From assembly GCA_036641395.1 (NCBI GenBank), contig JAVWEY010000014.1, forward strand, positions 1 through 35,830: a stretch of 35,830 nt of DNA, in the 5' to 3' direction. This document shows, piece by piece, positions 1 through 8,712 of this stretch (positions within the stretch are counted from its first letter, which is position 1; every line of letters begins with the position of its first letter). Below the pieces are notes generated by a model. That model was not told the origin of the DNA. It searched no databases and worked only from the letters and a program-made list of their open reading frames with translations. The position numbers and the translations under genes were made by a program. Source of the stretch: JAVXTH01 sp036641395 (GTDB lineage: Bacteria > Bacillota_I > Bacilli_A > Erysipelotrichales > Erysipelotrichaceae).

Positions 1-1737
1 AATATTATAATCAACACCACGTTGTGCCTTTACAATATCACTATCTAATGCATGATCAATTACTAATTGAGATAACGCATCACTATATGCAATACCACTA
101 GCTAATAAACCAATTGAAACATTTTGCTTTTGACGTACAATTCCACTAATTTTTAATGTAATTGCTTTTTCACTTTGATACATAGTTTCATAATCTTTTC
201 CTGGTAAATAAGTTCCATACGTAGTTTTTTGATAATAATCATTATTATCAATTACTTTAAACTCCTTACCAACAATATCTTCAAACTTCATCTTCTTCAA
301 ACCATCAACATCAAAACCTAAGTTCTTCAGTATATTATAATCCAATCGATTCTTATGATCGACAACAAGTACTAAATCAGTTGCTGCCTTTGGATAACTT
401 CCTTCTAACACATCATAATTCTTTTCTAAATAAGAAGCATCTTTCTCTTTTAATACGTCCGGATAGGATGATAAACCCATACTACTCATCGAAGTACTAT
501 TTGCCATACTTTGAGAATTTGTATCATTACCCATTCCAGCCCCACCAATTTGAACTGGCTTTACTCCATCTTCTTGCATCCGTAATAGATTCATATGAAC
601 AAGTCGAGTATAACCTACACTATGGGCAATCTTAGGATCAATCTTTTCTAAATATTTCATATAATCATCACTGAATTCATTATGATGAATAATTTGTGAC
701 TTTGATGGATCATATAATTCCACTGATTTTGTTTTCGCATACTTATTTGTTCCACTTACTTTTTGTTGCATCGCTTTATGAGTTGCTTCCATATCTTCTT
801 TATTCATCTTCATTGTTGCCTGCGATATCATAATTGGATATTCTGATAATGCATCTTGTTGAAAGGAATCAATTTGTATCTTAAATCCATTTGATAAACT
901 CAAAATCACAGCGATACCAATAATACCAATGCTCGATGCAAAGGCAGTTAAAAAGGTTCTACCTTTCTTTGTACGAATATTATTAAATGATAATTTTAAT
1001 GCTGTAATAAAACTCATATTTGTTTTCTTTAAAGAAAAATCAGTATCCTTGCTTTCTTCGATATAAGGATTTGAATCTGATACAATTTTCCCATCTTCAA
1101 AGCGAATAATACGATCAGCATATTGCTTCGCAAGTTCAGGATTATGGGTTACCATAATCACCAAACGTTCATTAGCTACTTGTTTAATTAAATCCATGAT
1201 TTGAATAGAAGTATGCGTATCTAATGCACCAGTTGGTTCATCACATAATAATATTTCAGGATTATTAGCTAAGGCACGAGCAATCGCAACCCTTTGCATT
1301 TGTCCTCCCGATAATTGATTTGGTTTTTTATGAAGATGTTCTTGTAAACCTACCTGGGTTAACACTTCAATCGCACGTGTATGCTTTTCTTTTGTAGAAA
1401 CACCACTAAGCGTCATTGCCAACTCAACGTTTTGGACAATACTTAAGTGCATAATTAAGTTATAACTTTGAAAAACAAAACCAATTGAATTATTACGATA
1501 AGCATCCCAGTCTTTATCTTTAAAATCAATTGTCCGTTTTCCTTTAATAATTAAATCGCCACCATCATAATGATCAAGACCACCAATAATATTTAAACAA
1601 GTTGTTTTACCAGAACCACTCTTTCCTAAAATGGCAACAAATTCCTTTTCCCGAAAAGAGGTGCTAATATCATCTAATGCCTTTGTTTCAATATCACCAA
1701 TATGATACGTCTTTTTAATATTCTTAAGTTCTAACAT
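1..1737 (-). CDS. ABC transporter ATP-binding/permease fusion (MacB/FtsX type), 3' part outside the window
   Basis: The frame is open from an ATG at 1737 down to base 1, giving 579 codons with no stop, so the C-terminus lies beyond the window. Residues 1-220 form a LolD/MacB-type ATPase: Walker A GKSGSGKT at 38-45, signature LSGGQMQRVAIARAL, Walker B ILLCDEPTGALD, and a switch histidine in MVTHNPELA. A linker leads to one predicted membrane helix (LTAFASSIGIIGIAVILSL) and then a long extracytoplasmic segment resembling a MacB periplasmic core domain; the remaining FtsX helices should follow outside. The family exports peptides, lipoproteins or antimicrobials, or signals to the cell wall; the substrate cannot be read here. 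Having ATPase and permease on one chain is common in Bacillota. Domain assignment is firm, substrate unknown. Confidence 0.9.
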   Translation of the reverse strand, partial: MLELKNIKKTYHIGDIETKALDDISTSFREKEFVAILGKSGSGKTTCLNIIGGLDHYDGGDLIIKGKRTIDFKDKDWDAYRNNSIGFVFQSYNLIMHLSIVQNVELAMTLSGVSTKEKHTRAIEVLTQVGLQEHLHKKPNQLSGGQMQRVAIARALANNPEILLCDEPTGALDTHTSIQIMDLIKQVANERLVIMVTHNPELAKQYADRIIRFEDGKIVSDSNPYIEESKDTDFSLKKTNMSFITALKLSFNNIRTKKGRTFLTAFASSIGIIGIAVILSLSNGFKIQIDSFQQDALSEYPIMISQATMKMNKEDMEATHKAMQQKVSGTNKYAKTKSVELYDPSKSQIIHHNEFSDDYMKYLEKIDPKIAHSVGYTRLVHMNLLRMQEDGVKPVQIGGAGMGNDTNSQSMANSTSMSSMGLSSYPDVLKEKDASYLEKNYDVLEGSYPKAATDLVLVVDHKNRLDYNILKNLGFDVDGLKKMKFEDIVGKEFKVIDNNDYYQKTTYGTYLPGKDYETMYQSEKAITLKISGIVRQKQNVSIGLLASGIAYSDALSQLVIDHALDSDIVKAQRGVDYNI

Positions 1738-1814
1738 ATGTGCTTATCCTCATTTCCAATTATGTGACCAACATCGAATAGATTTCTTACACTGCATCAA
1801 TGCCTTTCATAATT

Positions 1815-1871
1815 TCATCTAATTTTTCTCATTCTTGAAAATAATTCTTTTTGAAAACTACCAATTTCCAT
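1815..1871 (-). CDS. possible 18-codon leader ORF or gene remnant upstream of the ABC gene
   Basis: An ATG at 1871 sits a few bases after an AGGTGA ribosome binding site and downstream of a good promoter (-10 at 1905-1910). It reads MEIGSFQKELFSRMRKIR and then TGA. The next frame continues as EKLDEIMKGIDAV and stops, which could mean the 5' end of a small gene broken by a one-base shift. I do not recognise the peptide. It may be a short leader of the ABC operon or a remnant of a small regulator. Confidence 0.3.
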   Translation of the reverse strand: MEIGSFQKELFSRMRKIR

Positions 1872-1904
1872 AGGTCACCTAAATATTTATATAAAGTATA
1901 TTAT

Positions 1905-1933
1905 ATATTATTCCTCGCTTATCCTTTTGTCAA
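1905..1933 (-). promoter_or_regulatory. promoter for the ABC transporter
   Basis: On the minus strand, TTGACA (1933-1928) is followed after 17 bases by TAATAT (1910-1905). It lies just downstream of the terminator of the preceding operon and about 165 bases before the ABC start codon, so the transcript has a long leader holding the short ORF at 1815-1871. Confidence 0.6.
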
Positions 1934-1934
1934 T

Positions 1935-1965
1935 TAAAAAACCCAATGAGTATTACCTCATCAGG
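1935..1965 (-). terminator. Rho-independent terminator of the c-di-GMP operon
   Basis: Arms 1957-1965 and 1942-1950 pair over nine positions (two G-U pairs) around a six-base loop. On the minus strand a run of Ts follows (1941-1935). It starts directly after the stop codon at 1966. Confidence 0.8.
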
Positions 1966-4776
1966 TTATGGTTCATTATAAAATACGACTTGGCTTTTTC
2001 CATTCCTTTTCGCATTATAAAGAGCTTTATCACCATGCTCATATAACTCAACAAAAGATGTTCCATCCTGTGGATACATGGCAATGCCAATGCTTCCACT
2101 TATTGTATGACTTTCATTTTCATCATCCAAATGATATAAGATATCACATAATTTTTTTGCTTTTGTTAATGCTAATTGCTTCGTAGAAACATTCTTTAAG
2201 AAAACAACAAACTCATCGCCGCCTGCTCTTCCGACAATATCATCACTTCGAAATGCTTTTTTAAGCGTTGCTCCAATTGCCTGTATTGCTTGATCTCCTT
2301 GGAAATGACCATAAGTATCATTGATTTCTTTAAAATCATCGATATCAATAACAAACATCGCATGATTTAAATTCTTTCCTTCATCGATTAAATACGATTT
2401 AATTAAATTTTCCATTGTCACTTTATTATAAAGACCCGTTAATAAATCATGATGAGCTTTTTCTTTTAATAAAGCATTTTCATTAATATAATCATTCACA
2501 TCGGTAATCGTACCAATTGCACGAATCGGTACTTTATTCTGATCAACAATCATATTTAATTTAATTCTACACCAAATATAAGTTCCATCTAATTTCTTAA
2601 TTCTAAATTCCTTTTCAAAACTTTCACCGTTTCTTACTCTTTTTCTTAATTCGATAAATGTTGAAAAATCATCGGGATGAATAAAATCCATTTTAATCAA
2701 CTGATCATAGAAATGATCCGTTGGTAACACATAAGAAAACTTTCGCTCAAAAGCTGGTGAAGTATACATCGTTTCATTAATCATATCCCATTCAAAAATA
2801 ATGTCCTGAGTTTGTTCGACAATAATCCGATAACGCTCTTCACTAGTATAAATTAATTCTTGTAAGTGTTTGGATGAAGTCACATCCATAAACAAACATT
2901 GACAAGATATCGTTCCATCTTTTTCTTCACTACGATTGCCATTAATCAAATACCAAACAATTTCATTATTTTTAATTAAAACTCGACAATCAAAGGTAAC
3001 TTGTTTTTCACCACTAACGATAAAGTTCTTAATTTCATTAGTAAATTTATCTCGATCTTCTTTATATATAAAATCAATTGAACTTTCATCATGAAAATAT
3101 TGAGAAAATTCATTGCTTGTTAGATCAAACATTTCATAAAAGCCATCATTTGCATAAGCAACATTTATACTTTCTCCAACATTAAACTTAACAATGCCAC
3201 CAGGTACGCTGTTCATTAACCTTAATAGTTTTTCATGCATTTCTTTATTTTCCGTTATATCAATAAAAACTGCTTGAACAACTTGTTGTCCATCTTCTTC
3301 AATTATCTTAGAGCCATGGGCACTGATCCAACAAAGACTTCTATCTTTTTTACGAATTCTAAATTCCACATGAATCGGTAAGTTTTCACGTATCTGTCGA
3401 ACTACAGTTGCATAGACGTATGGAATATCATCAGGATAAACCATACTAATGCCAGTCCCTCTAATAACTTTATCTTGAAACTCATGACTTTCATAGCCAC
3501 CTAATTTATAAAAACCATTGGAAGCTAATTTAATATCAAAGGTATCATTTATCACAATCTTGGCAACACCACCTGGTATCGCATTAATCAATTCATCTCG
3601 TTCAATTGTTTCACGTTTTAAAGAATTCGACGCTTCTTTAAAAGTAATTGGGGTTTTCTCGATGTAATTCTTTCTGACTTTGTTGATCCATTTATTTTGA
3701 TCGTTAATAATCAAGTTTGCTTTTTCATCTGCATAAGTTTTTCGAATTAAATCAAAATCCCCTACTACTTCATTGAAACATAACATCATTTCCGTAGAAA
3801 AAGCTCCGCATTCTCCATCCTGAATCATTTTTAATGCAAGTTTATGAGGATAAGGTTCCTTATAAACACGATGCGAGGTAAGTGCATCATAAACATCACA
3901 CAAGGATACAATCTGTGCACATAGTGGTATTTCATCCCCAACTAAATGATCTGGATATCCTTCTCCATCCCATCTTTCATGATGAAAACGACAAACATTG
4001 CAACTATAACTCATAAATTCATTATCATCGATATTCTGAAATCGTTTTGCGATTTCCCATCCCTTAATCGTATGGGTTTTCATGATTTCAAATTCATCAC
4101 TAGTAAGTTGGGTTGGTTTTAATAAAATTGCATCTGGAATTGCTATCTTTCCAATATCATGTAAAGGCGATGCACTAGTAATTGCCTCTACTTGTTTCTT
4201 CGTTAAATGATAACGGGGGCATAATTCCATTACCTTTTCTGCCAAAACTTCCGTAAATAAACGAATTCTTCGAATATGTTGACCGGACTCTAATGAGCGA
4301 TATTCAACAATCGTACCTAAAGCATCAATACGTGCTTCATTCTTCAGCCGAATCCGTTTCGTTTGTTCATGTACCAAAGAATCAAGATTATACTTATGCT
4401 TAGATAATTCAACCATATTAGCAACACGTCTTTTTACTATCGTATCAACAAATGGTTCATTGATGATTTCACAGGCACCAAGTTCTAATCCTTTTGCATC
4501 ATAATTAGAAATTTGATTCGATATTAATATAATTGGTACATTATCTAAAATTCCTTCTTCTTTTAGATGTCCCATCAATGAGAAACCATCCATGATTGGC
4601 ATTGTAATATTTAAAAGAATCACATCGATTAAATCGATATTATCATGAATTAAAGATAAAGCAATTTCACCATTTTCAGCTTCTAAAATAATATTATCGT
4701 CCTTAAAAATATCAAATAATTTTTCACGATTTGATTTTGAATTATCAACAATTAAAATACGATTCTTGATGTCCAT
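1966..4776 (-). CDS. cyclic-di-GMP signalling protein: pseudo-receiver, HD-GYP, PAS repeats, GGDEF
   Basis: I place the start at the ATG at 4776 because AAAGGAAA precedes it by six bases; the frame also opens at a TTG at 4800 with no comparable site. Order: receiver-like domain (about 5-125), HD-GYP (about 150-340; HD at 206-207, HHERWDG at 265-271, GYP at 273-275), three PAS/PAC units (about 390-760) and a C-terminal GGDEF domain with intact GGDEF and an RSDD inhibitory site five residues before it. The HD-GYP should hydrolyse and the GGDEF should make c-di-GMP. The receiver looks dead: the phospho-acceptor Asp is N56 (LLNITMP), the acidic pair is D11-N12, and the conserved Lys is E107. No transmembrane segment is evident, so it is probably cytosolic. 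The gene starts 75 bases after the EAL gene and is probably co-transcribed with it. Confidence 0.9.
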   Translation of the reverse strand: MDIKNRILIVDNSKSNREKLFDIFKDDNIILEAENGEIALSLIHDNIDLIDVILLNITMPIMDGFSLMGHLKEEGILDNVPIILISNQISNYDAKGLELGACEIINEPFVDTIVKRRVANMVELSKHKYNLDSLVHEQTKRIRLKNEARIDALGTIVEYRSLESGQHIRRIRLFTEVLAEKVMELCPRYHLTKKQVEAITSASPLHDIGKIAIPDAILLKPTQLTSDEFEIMKTHTIKGWEIAKRFQNIDDNEFMSYSCNVCRFHHERWDGEGYPDHLVGDEIPLCAQIVSLCDVYDALTSHRVYKEPYPHKLALKMIQDGECGAFSTEMMLCFNEVVGDFDLIRKTYADEKANLIINDQNKWINKVRKNYIEKTPITFKEASNSLKRETIERDELINAIPGGVAKIVINDTFDIKLASNGFYKLGGYESHEFQDKVIRGTGISMVYPDDIPYVYATVVRQIRENLPIHVEFRIRKKDRSLCWISAHGSKIIEEDGQQVVQAVFIDITENKEMHEKLLRLMNSVPGGIVKFNVGESINVAYANDGFYEMFDLTSNEFSQYFHDESSIDFIYKEDRDKFTNEIKNFIVSGEKQVTFDCRVLIKNNEIVWYLINGNRSEEKDGTISCQCLFMDVTSSKHLQELIYTSEERYRIIVEQTQDIIFEWDMINETMYTSPAFERKFSYVLPTDHFYDQLIKMDFIHPDDFSTFIELRKRVRNGESFEKEFRIKKLDGTYIWCRIKLNMIVDQNKVPIRAIGTITDVNDYINENALLKEKAHHDLLTGLYNKVTMENLIKSYLIDEGKNLNHAMFVIDIDDFKEINDTYGHFQGDQAIQAIGATLKKAFRSDDIVGRAGGDEFVVFLKNVSTKQLALTKAKKLCDILYHLDDENESHTISGSIGIAMYPQDGTSFVELYEHGDKALYNAKRNGKSQVVFYNEP

Positions 4777-4851
4777 AAACGGTTTCCTTTCATAATTCAA
4801 TTTGGTTGAATACTTTCATACATAATACCACTCTTTTAACTAAAATATATA

Positions 4852-7089
4852 TTAATATTTCAATAATAAATCCTCATATTCAGCTACGGTAACTGCCTTT
4901 GAAAAATAAAAGCCTTGAATGCAATCACAATTTAATTCTCTACATAAATCTACTTGAACTTGAGTTTCAATTCCTTCCGCAACTACATCCATCTTTAATT
5001 CCTTTGCCATCGAAACAATATTCTTTACAATAATCGTTCCACGATCTGAATCAATACTTTCATCAAAGAAATTCTTGTCGATTTTAACAACATCTACATG
5101 GATATCTTGCAGCATATTTAATGAGGAATAACCGGAACCAAAATCATCCATAGCAACACTAAAACCATTCTTATGTAGTTCTTGGTAAATTTCAACCAAT
5201 CGTTCAACATCTTCAAAAAACATTCGTTCAGTTATTTCAATTTCAATGAAACAAGGATCAATCTTATATTGCTTCAATATTGAAAGCAAGGTTTCAATAT
5301 AATCTGGTTGAAACAGCGTTAAACGAGCTTGGTTAATTGATATTGGCAAGCATTTTAATCCCCTTTGTTGCCAATCAACTAATACCTTACAAGCACTTTC
5401 TATCATATAAAAATCTAAGTTCTTTATAAATCCATTTCTTTCAAATAAAGGAATAAAGTCATTCGGCATAATCATTTTGCCATTTCGTATCCAGCGAACT
5501 AATGCTTCACTACCAATCATCACTGGTTTATTTTTATTAATCATAACTTTAGGTTGTAAATACAATTGTAGTTCATGGTTCTTTAAGCCATCTTTCATCG
5601 TATTTTCAATTTCTTGTTCTTTTAATAATCTTTGAATAATTTCAGTATCATAAAAATTAATCGTTGTTTCATGAATACCTCTAATCTTAGATAAAGCCAT
5701 CCGTGCTTTATCACCAATACTACTTACTTCATCATAAGTTTGTTCAACTATATAAACACCAATCGCAATCGATAATGCATGAGAAACACTCTTATCAATT
5801 TCATAACGACAAATTTGTTTTGATAAATCAAATAAACGATTCTTTAATTGTTGTTGATCATTGAATTGTAATAATAAATGAAAATTATCAGAATTAAAAC
5901 GTGCATACGCTTCATCTTCTTTACAAACTTCTTTAATTCTTATTTCCATATATCTTAGTAAATTATTACCTTGTTCAAATCCAAAGATATCATTCACTAC
6001 TTTAAACTTATTAACATTCATAATAATATAGGCATACTTATTATCAGTATTCTTTAATAACTTCTTCGCTTTTTCTTCAAACAAGTTCTTATTTGGGCCT
6101 TTTGTCACATCATCAATATATGCCATGCTTTGTAAGGCTTTTTTGGATTTATTATTTACATAAGTTAAGATGATAATAACAAATAAGATGAGCACAAAGA
6201 ACGTAAGAATAATTGTAATTGAATGACGATATACAGCATCTAATAACTCATTCAGTTGGGTATCTAAAACATCACTTGAAGTCACTGAGAAAACATACCA
6301 ATCTTTTAATTCAAGTGGTTGATAATCTAAATATTTTTGTTCTCCACGTACGTGGATGACGCAACTTCCTGATTTACGTTCCTTTACATTATCAATCATA
6401 TCTTGTGCAATTGGTGAATTCTCATCATCTTGTGAGAAATAGGTAAGTAAATTATTACCAACATTCGCATCCGTTTTTATATTAGGTCGCGTGATAATAT
6501 TTCCATCTTTATCGCATATATAAGAATATCCTTTTCCTTTAAAATCAGTCATTTTAAAGACACGGTTTAAATACTGGGTTTCATAAGTGCAAGTTAATAA
6601 ACCAATAATCTTATCCTCTTTAAATATCGGTTTGGTTAATAAAATAACCGTAACACTTGGATCAACGACCGCAGGACGAGGACCAGTAATCATTGATATA
6701 CCTTGAAATCCTTTAACTACATAATCATCTTGACTCGTGTCACCACCCATTTTATTATCGTGGGTAATATAAGTTCCATCTGGGAAGGTAATCGCACAGC
6801 GTAAAAAGCCATAATTAGAAACCGTTGTTTGCATCATTTTTACTACCTTTTCACTATGTAAATCTTCATCGCTTAAATACATAGAAAAAGCCTGCATCAC
6901 TTCAAACTGATCATCAATTTTTTTATTGATACTCGTAGCATTATTGGCTGATATTTCGGATAATTTATAATAGATATCATCAGTTAGATTTTCTTCTAAA
7001 TTGTTTCTAAAACTAGAAACAGAAAAAACAATAATTACAAAAGCGGTAATGACAATGGTAGTAATTCCCATTGTAAGACTCTTTTTCAT
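4852..7089 (-). CDS. membrane c-di-GMP phosphodiesterase: Cache sensor, degenerate GGDEF, EAL
   Basis: Protein of 745 residues. A membrane helix lies at about 5-26, an extracytoplasmic dCache-like sensor at about 30-285, a second helix at about 290-312, a GGDEF-fold domain at about 325-475 and an EAL domain at about 490-745. The GGDEF signature is replaced by NSDNF with no RxxD site, so this half is probably catalytically inactive and may be regulatory. The EAL domain keeps EALVRW, EIEITE, MDDFGSGYSS, KIDK, AEGIET and QGFYFSK, so it is expected to linearise c-di-GMP. The ATG at 7089 has AAAGGAAA upstream. It is the first gene of a probable operon with the HD-GYP/GGDEF gene. An extracellular ligand is implied by the Cache fold but is not identifiable. 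Confidence 0.9.
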   Translation of the reverse strand: MKKSLTMGITTIVITAFVIIVFSVSSFRNNLEENLTDDIYYKLSEISANNATSINKKIDDQFEVMQAFSMYLSDEDLHSEKVVKMMQTTVSNYGFLRCAITFPDGTYITHDNKMGGDTSQDDYVVKGFQGISMITGPRPAVVDPSVTVILLTKPIFKEDKIIGLLTCTYETQYLNRVFKMTDFKGKGYSYICDKDGNIITRPNIKTDANVGNNLLTYFSQDDENSPIAQDMIDNVKERKSGSCVIHVRGEQKYLDYQPLELKDWYVFSVTSSDVLDTQLNELLDAVYRHSITIILTFFVLILFVIIILTYVNNKSKKALQSMAYIDDVTKGPNKNLFEEKAKKLLKNTDNKYAYIIMNVNKFKVVNDIFGFEQGNNLLRYMEIRIKEVCKEDEAYARFNSDNFHLLLQFNDQQQLKNRLFDLSKQICRYEIDKSVSHALSIAIGVYIVEQTYDEVSSIGDKARMALSKIRGIHETTINFYDTEIIQRLLKEQEIENTMKDGLKNHELQLYLQPKVMINKNKPVMIGSEALVRWIRNGKMIMPNDFIPLFERNGFIKNLDFYMIESACKVLVDWQQRGLKCLPISINQARLTLFQPDYIETLLSILKQYKIDPCFIEIEITERMFFEDVERLVEIYQELHKNGFSVAMDDFGSGYSSLNMLQDIHVDVVKIDKNFFDESIDSDRGTIIVKNIVSMAKELKMDVVAEGIETQVQVDLCRELNCDCIQGFYFSKAVTVAEYEDLLLKY

Positions 7090-7150
7090 ACCCTATTATT
7101 TTCCTTTCATATAAACACACTCCACCCAAATGTAAACGCTATCTTTTAAT

Positions 7151-7179
7151 ATATTAACATAATATAACCTTATAGACAA
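7151..7179 (-). promoter_or_regulatory. promoter of the c-di-GMP operon
   Basis: Minus strand: TTGTCT (7179-7174), 17-base spacer, TAATAT (7156-7151) preceded by TGT (extended -10). The site lies about 60 bases before the EAL gene start. Confidence 0.6.
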
Positions 7180-7187
7180 TAAAATGC

Positions 7188-7997
7188 TTATTTAAATAAT
7201 ACTGGTATTTGTACTTCTGTAATATATTCATTTACATTTCCACTCTGATGAATATCAATTTTATATATTTCTAGTGGATCACCAAATTGATGATATCCCT
7301 TTTCTTTTATATACTTTAACATTTTTGTAATACAACTTTTATTATTCAAATAACTTCCACGATAATAACTTCTTATATAATATCCTTCTTCAATAACAAA
7401 ATTTCCTTCACTTGTTTCATCTAATAATACAAAAATCGATTTAAATTTATTATAATCTTTATCTTTAAAGGCAATTGCATCAAATTGAGAACCAATACTT
7501 TGATTTCCAATAATAAAAAACTTATCTTCAAACTTATTTTGAAGTTTCTTAATTAAGAAATCAAAATCTTCTTCTCTTGTAATATTCGCATCCATTTGTA
7601 GTGCTTTTCGTCTTTCAATATAAATAGTTTCAATTTCATCTAAATGACATGTTTCTAAAACATGTTCGATATTTTGATATCGTTTTAATATATGTTTACG
7701 ATCATTTTCTAGTTTAATTTGTTTTTGTTCAATTAACTCTAGTTCTTGTTTAAGTAAAACTTTAGTAGATTCAACACTACGATGATCTAAAAATTCTTTT
7801 ATTCGTTGCATAGAAAAATCTAAACTGCGTAATTCTTTAATTAAATTAAGACGATAAATATCACTTATTTTATAATAACGATAACCATTATCTCCACGAA
7901 TTGGCGTTAAAATACCTAGTTCTTCATAATACATTAAAGAATCTTTTCCAATTCCATAAAGCTTAGATATTTCTCCTATTTGATAATAATCTTTCAT
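7188..7997 (-). CDS. MerR-family transcriptional regulator with effector-binding domain
   Basis: The N-terminus is a MerR winged helix-turn-helix (YYQIGEISKLYGIGKDSLMYYEELG, given here only as its start YYQIGEISKLYG, followed by YYEELGIL and GYRYY). A long coiled coil follows at about 75-125, then a C-terminal domain of about 140 residues of the size and style of the BmrR/GyrI-like ligand-binding fold. The multidrug-type MerR proteins bind a palindrome between -35 and -10 elements spaced 19 bp and activate by untwisting the DNA. Exactly such a site lies in the divergent intergenic region at 8025-8055. Its own probable -10 (TATAAT, 8041-8036, with TGG before it) lies inside the same palindrome, which suggests autoregulation. 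The start has GAGGT upstream. The ligand is unknown; the divergent YitT gene is the obvious target. Confidence 0.88.
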   Translation of the reverse strand: MKDYYQIGEISKLYGIGKDSLMYYEELGILTPIRGDNGYRYYKISDIYRLNLIKELRSLDFSMQRIKEFLDHRSVESTKVLLKQELELIEQKQIKLENDRKHILKRYQNIEHVLETCHLDEIETIYIERRKALQMDANITREEDFDFLIKKLQNKFEDKFFIIGNQSIGSQFDAIAFKDKDYNKFKSIFVLLDETSEGNFVIEEGYYIRSYYRGSYLNNKSCITKMLKYIKEKGYHQFGDPLEIYKIDIHQSGNVNEYITEVQIPVLFK

Positions 7998-8024
7998 AAT
8001 TTACCTCTTTTTTATGTTAAATGC

Positions 8025-8055
8025 TTGACTATGGTATTATACCATAGTTTATAGT
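8025..8055 (+). promoter_or_regulatory. MerR-type promoter and operator
   Basis: TTGACT (8025-8030) and TATAGT (8050-8055) are separated by 19 bases, not 17. The spacer is filled by a perfect palindrome at 8028-8048: ACTATGGTAT, one central T, ATACCATAGT. This is the architecture known for MerR-family activators. The palindrome also contains TATAAT on the minus strand, so the same site probably controls the regulator gene. Confidence 0.85.
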
Positions 8056-8077
8056 TGCGATAAAGGAGGTGTTATAA

Positions 8078-8677
8078 ATGATGAACAAACTAAAAAAAGT
8101 TTCAATAAAGACAATCATTCAAATTATGATTGGTGCTATTATTCTAGCATTTGGAACTTATAACTTTAACTTTCAAAACCATATAACAGAAGGTGGTATT
8201 CTAGGCTTATTGCTGTTATTTAAGAATATCTTTTCTATTTCTCCTTCTTTTACTAGTGTCGTTATCGATTTTACATTGTTCATGTTCGGTGCTAAATACT
8301 TTGGGAAAAAGTTTCTTCTGTACTCTTTATTATCTACTTTATCCTTTTCTCTTTCTTATCAAGTATTTGAGAAAATTGGATATATAGCACCTTCGCTCGA
8401 AAATAATATGCTACTTGCAAGTGTTATGGCAGGTTTATTCGTAGGAATTGGTGTTGGAATTATTGTAAGAGCTGGAGGAGCAGCTGGTGGTGATGATGTA
8501 ATTGCATTAGTTGGAACTAAATTTACGAAGTTGAAAATCAATCAAGTATATTTGTTATCCGATTTAATCGTTCTTGGCTTATCCTTATGTTATTTAAGTT
8601 TTAATCAAATATTTTATTCTATCTTAGCTGTATGTATTAGTGGTAAAGTAATTGCTCTTATTTACAACGATAACTAA
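8078..8677 (+). CDS. YitT-family (DUF161) membrane protein
   Basis: Protein of 199 residues, almost entirely membrane helices (about five to six). It has the hallmarks of the YitT membrane domain: an N-terminal FGTYNFNFQNHITEGGILG region and a glycine-rich GIGVGIIVRAGGAAGGDDVI loop (about 125-145). The C-terminal DUF2179 domain found in longer YitT proteins is absent, which matches the shorter family version. A strong AAAGGAGGTG lies six bases before the first of two ATG codons. The role of the family is not established; transport is likely. Control by the divergent MerR protein suggests induction by a small molecule, so an efflux-type role is possible but is inference. Confidence 0.85.
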   Translation: MMNKLKKVSIKTIIQIMIGAIILAFGTYNFNFQNHITEGGILGLLLLFKNIFSISPSFTSVVIDFTLFMFGAKYFGKKFLLYSLLSTLSFSLSYQVFEKIGYIAPSLENNMLLASVMAGLFVGIGVGIIVRAGGAAGGDDVIALVGTKFTKLKINQVYLLSDLIVLGLSLCYLSFNQIFYSILAVCISGKVIALIYNDN

Positions 8678-8692
8678 CCTTATTTCATTAAA

Positions 8693-8712
8693 AAAACACC
8701 AAACGGTGTTTT
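8693..8712. terminator. bidirectional terminator between YitT and the amidohydrolase
   Basis: AAAACACC (8693-8700), loop AAAC, GGTGTTTT (8705-8712). T-rich bases follow on both strands, so it can end both convergent transcripts. It overlaps the stop codon of the minus-strand gene. Confidence 0.85.

Noticed and set aside
381..635. 84-residue plus-strand frame
   Set aside because: It lies inside the ABC transporter frame, which runs unbroken on the minus strand through the window edge and has clear family motifs upstream.
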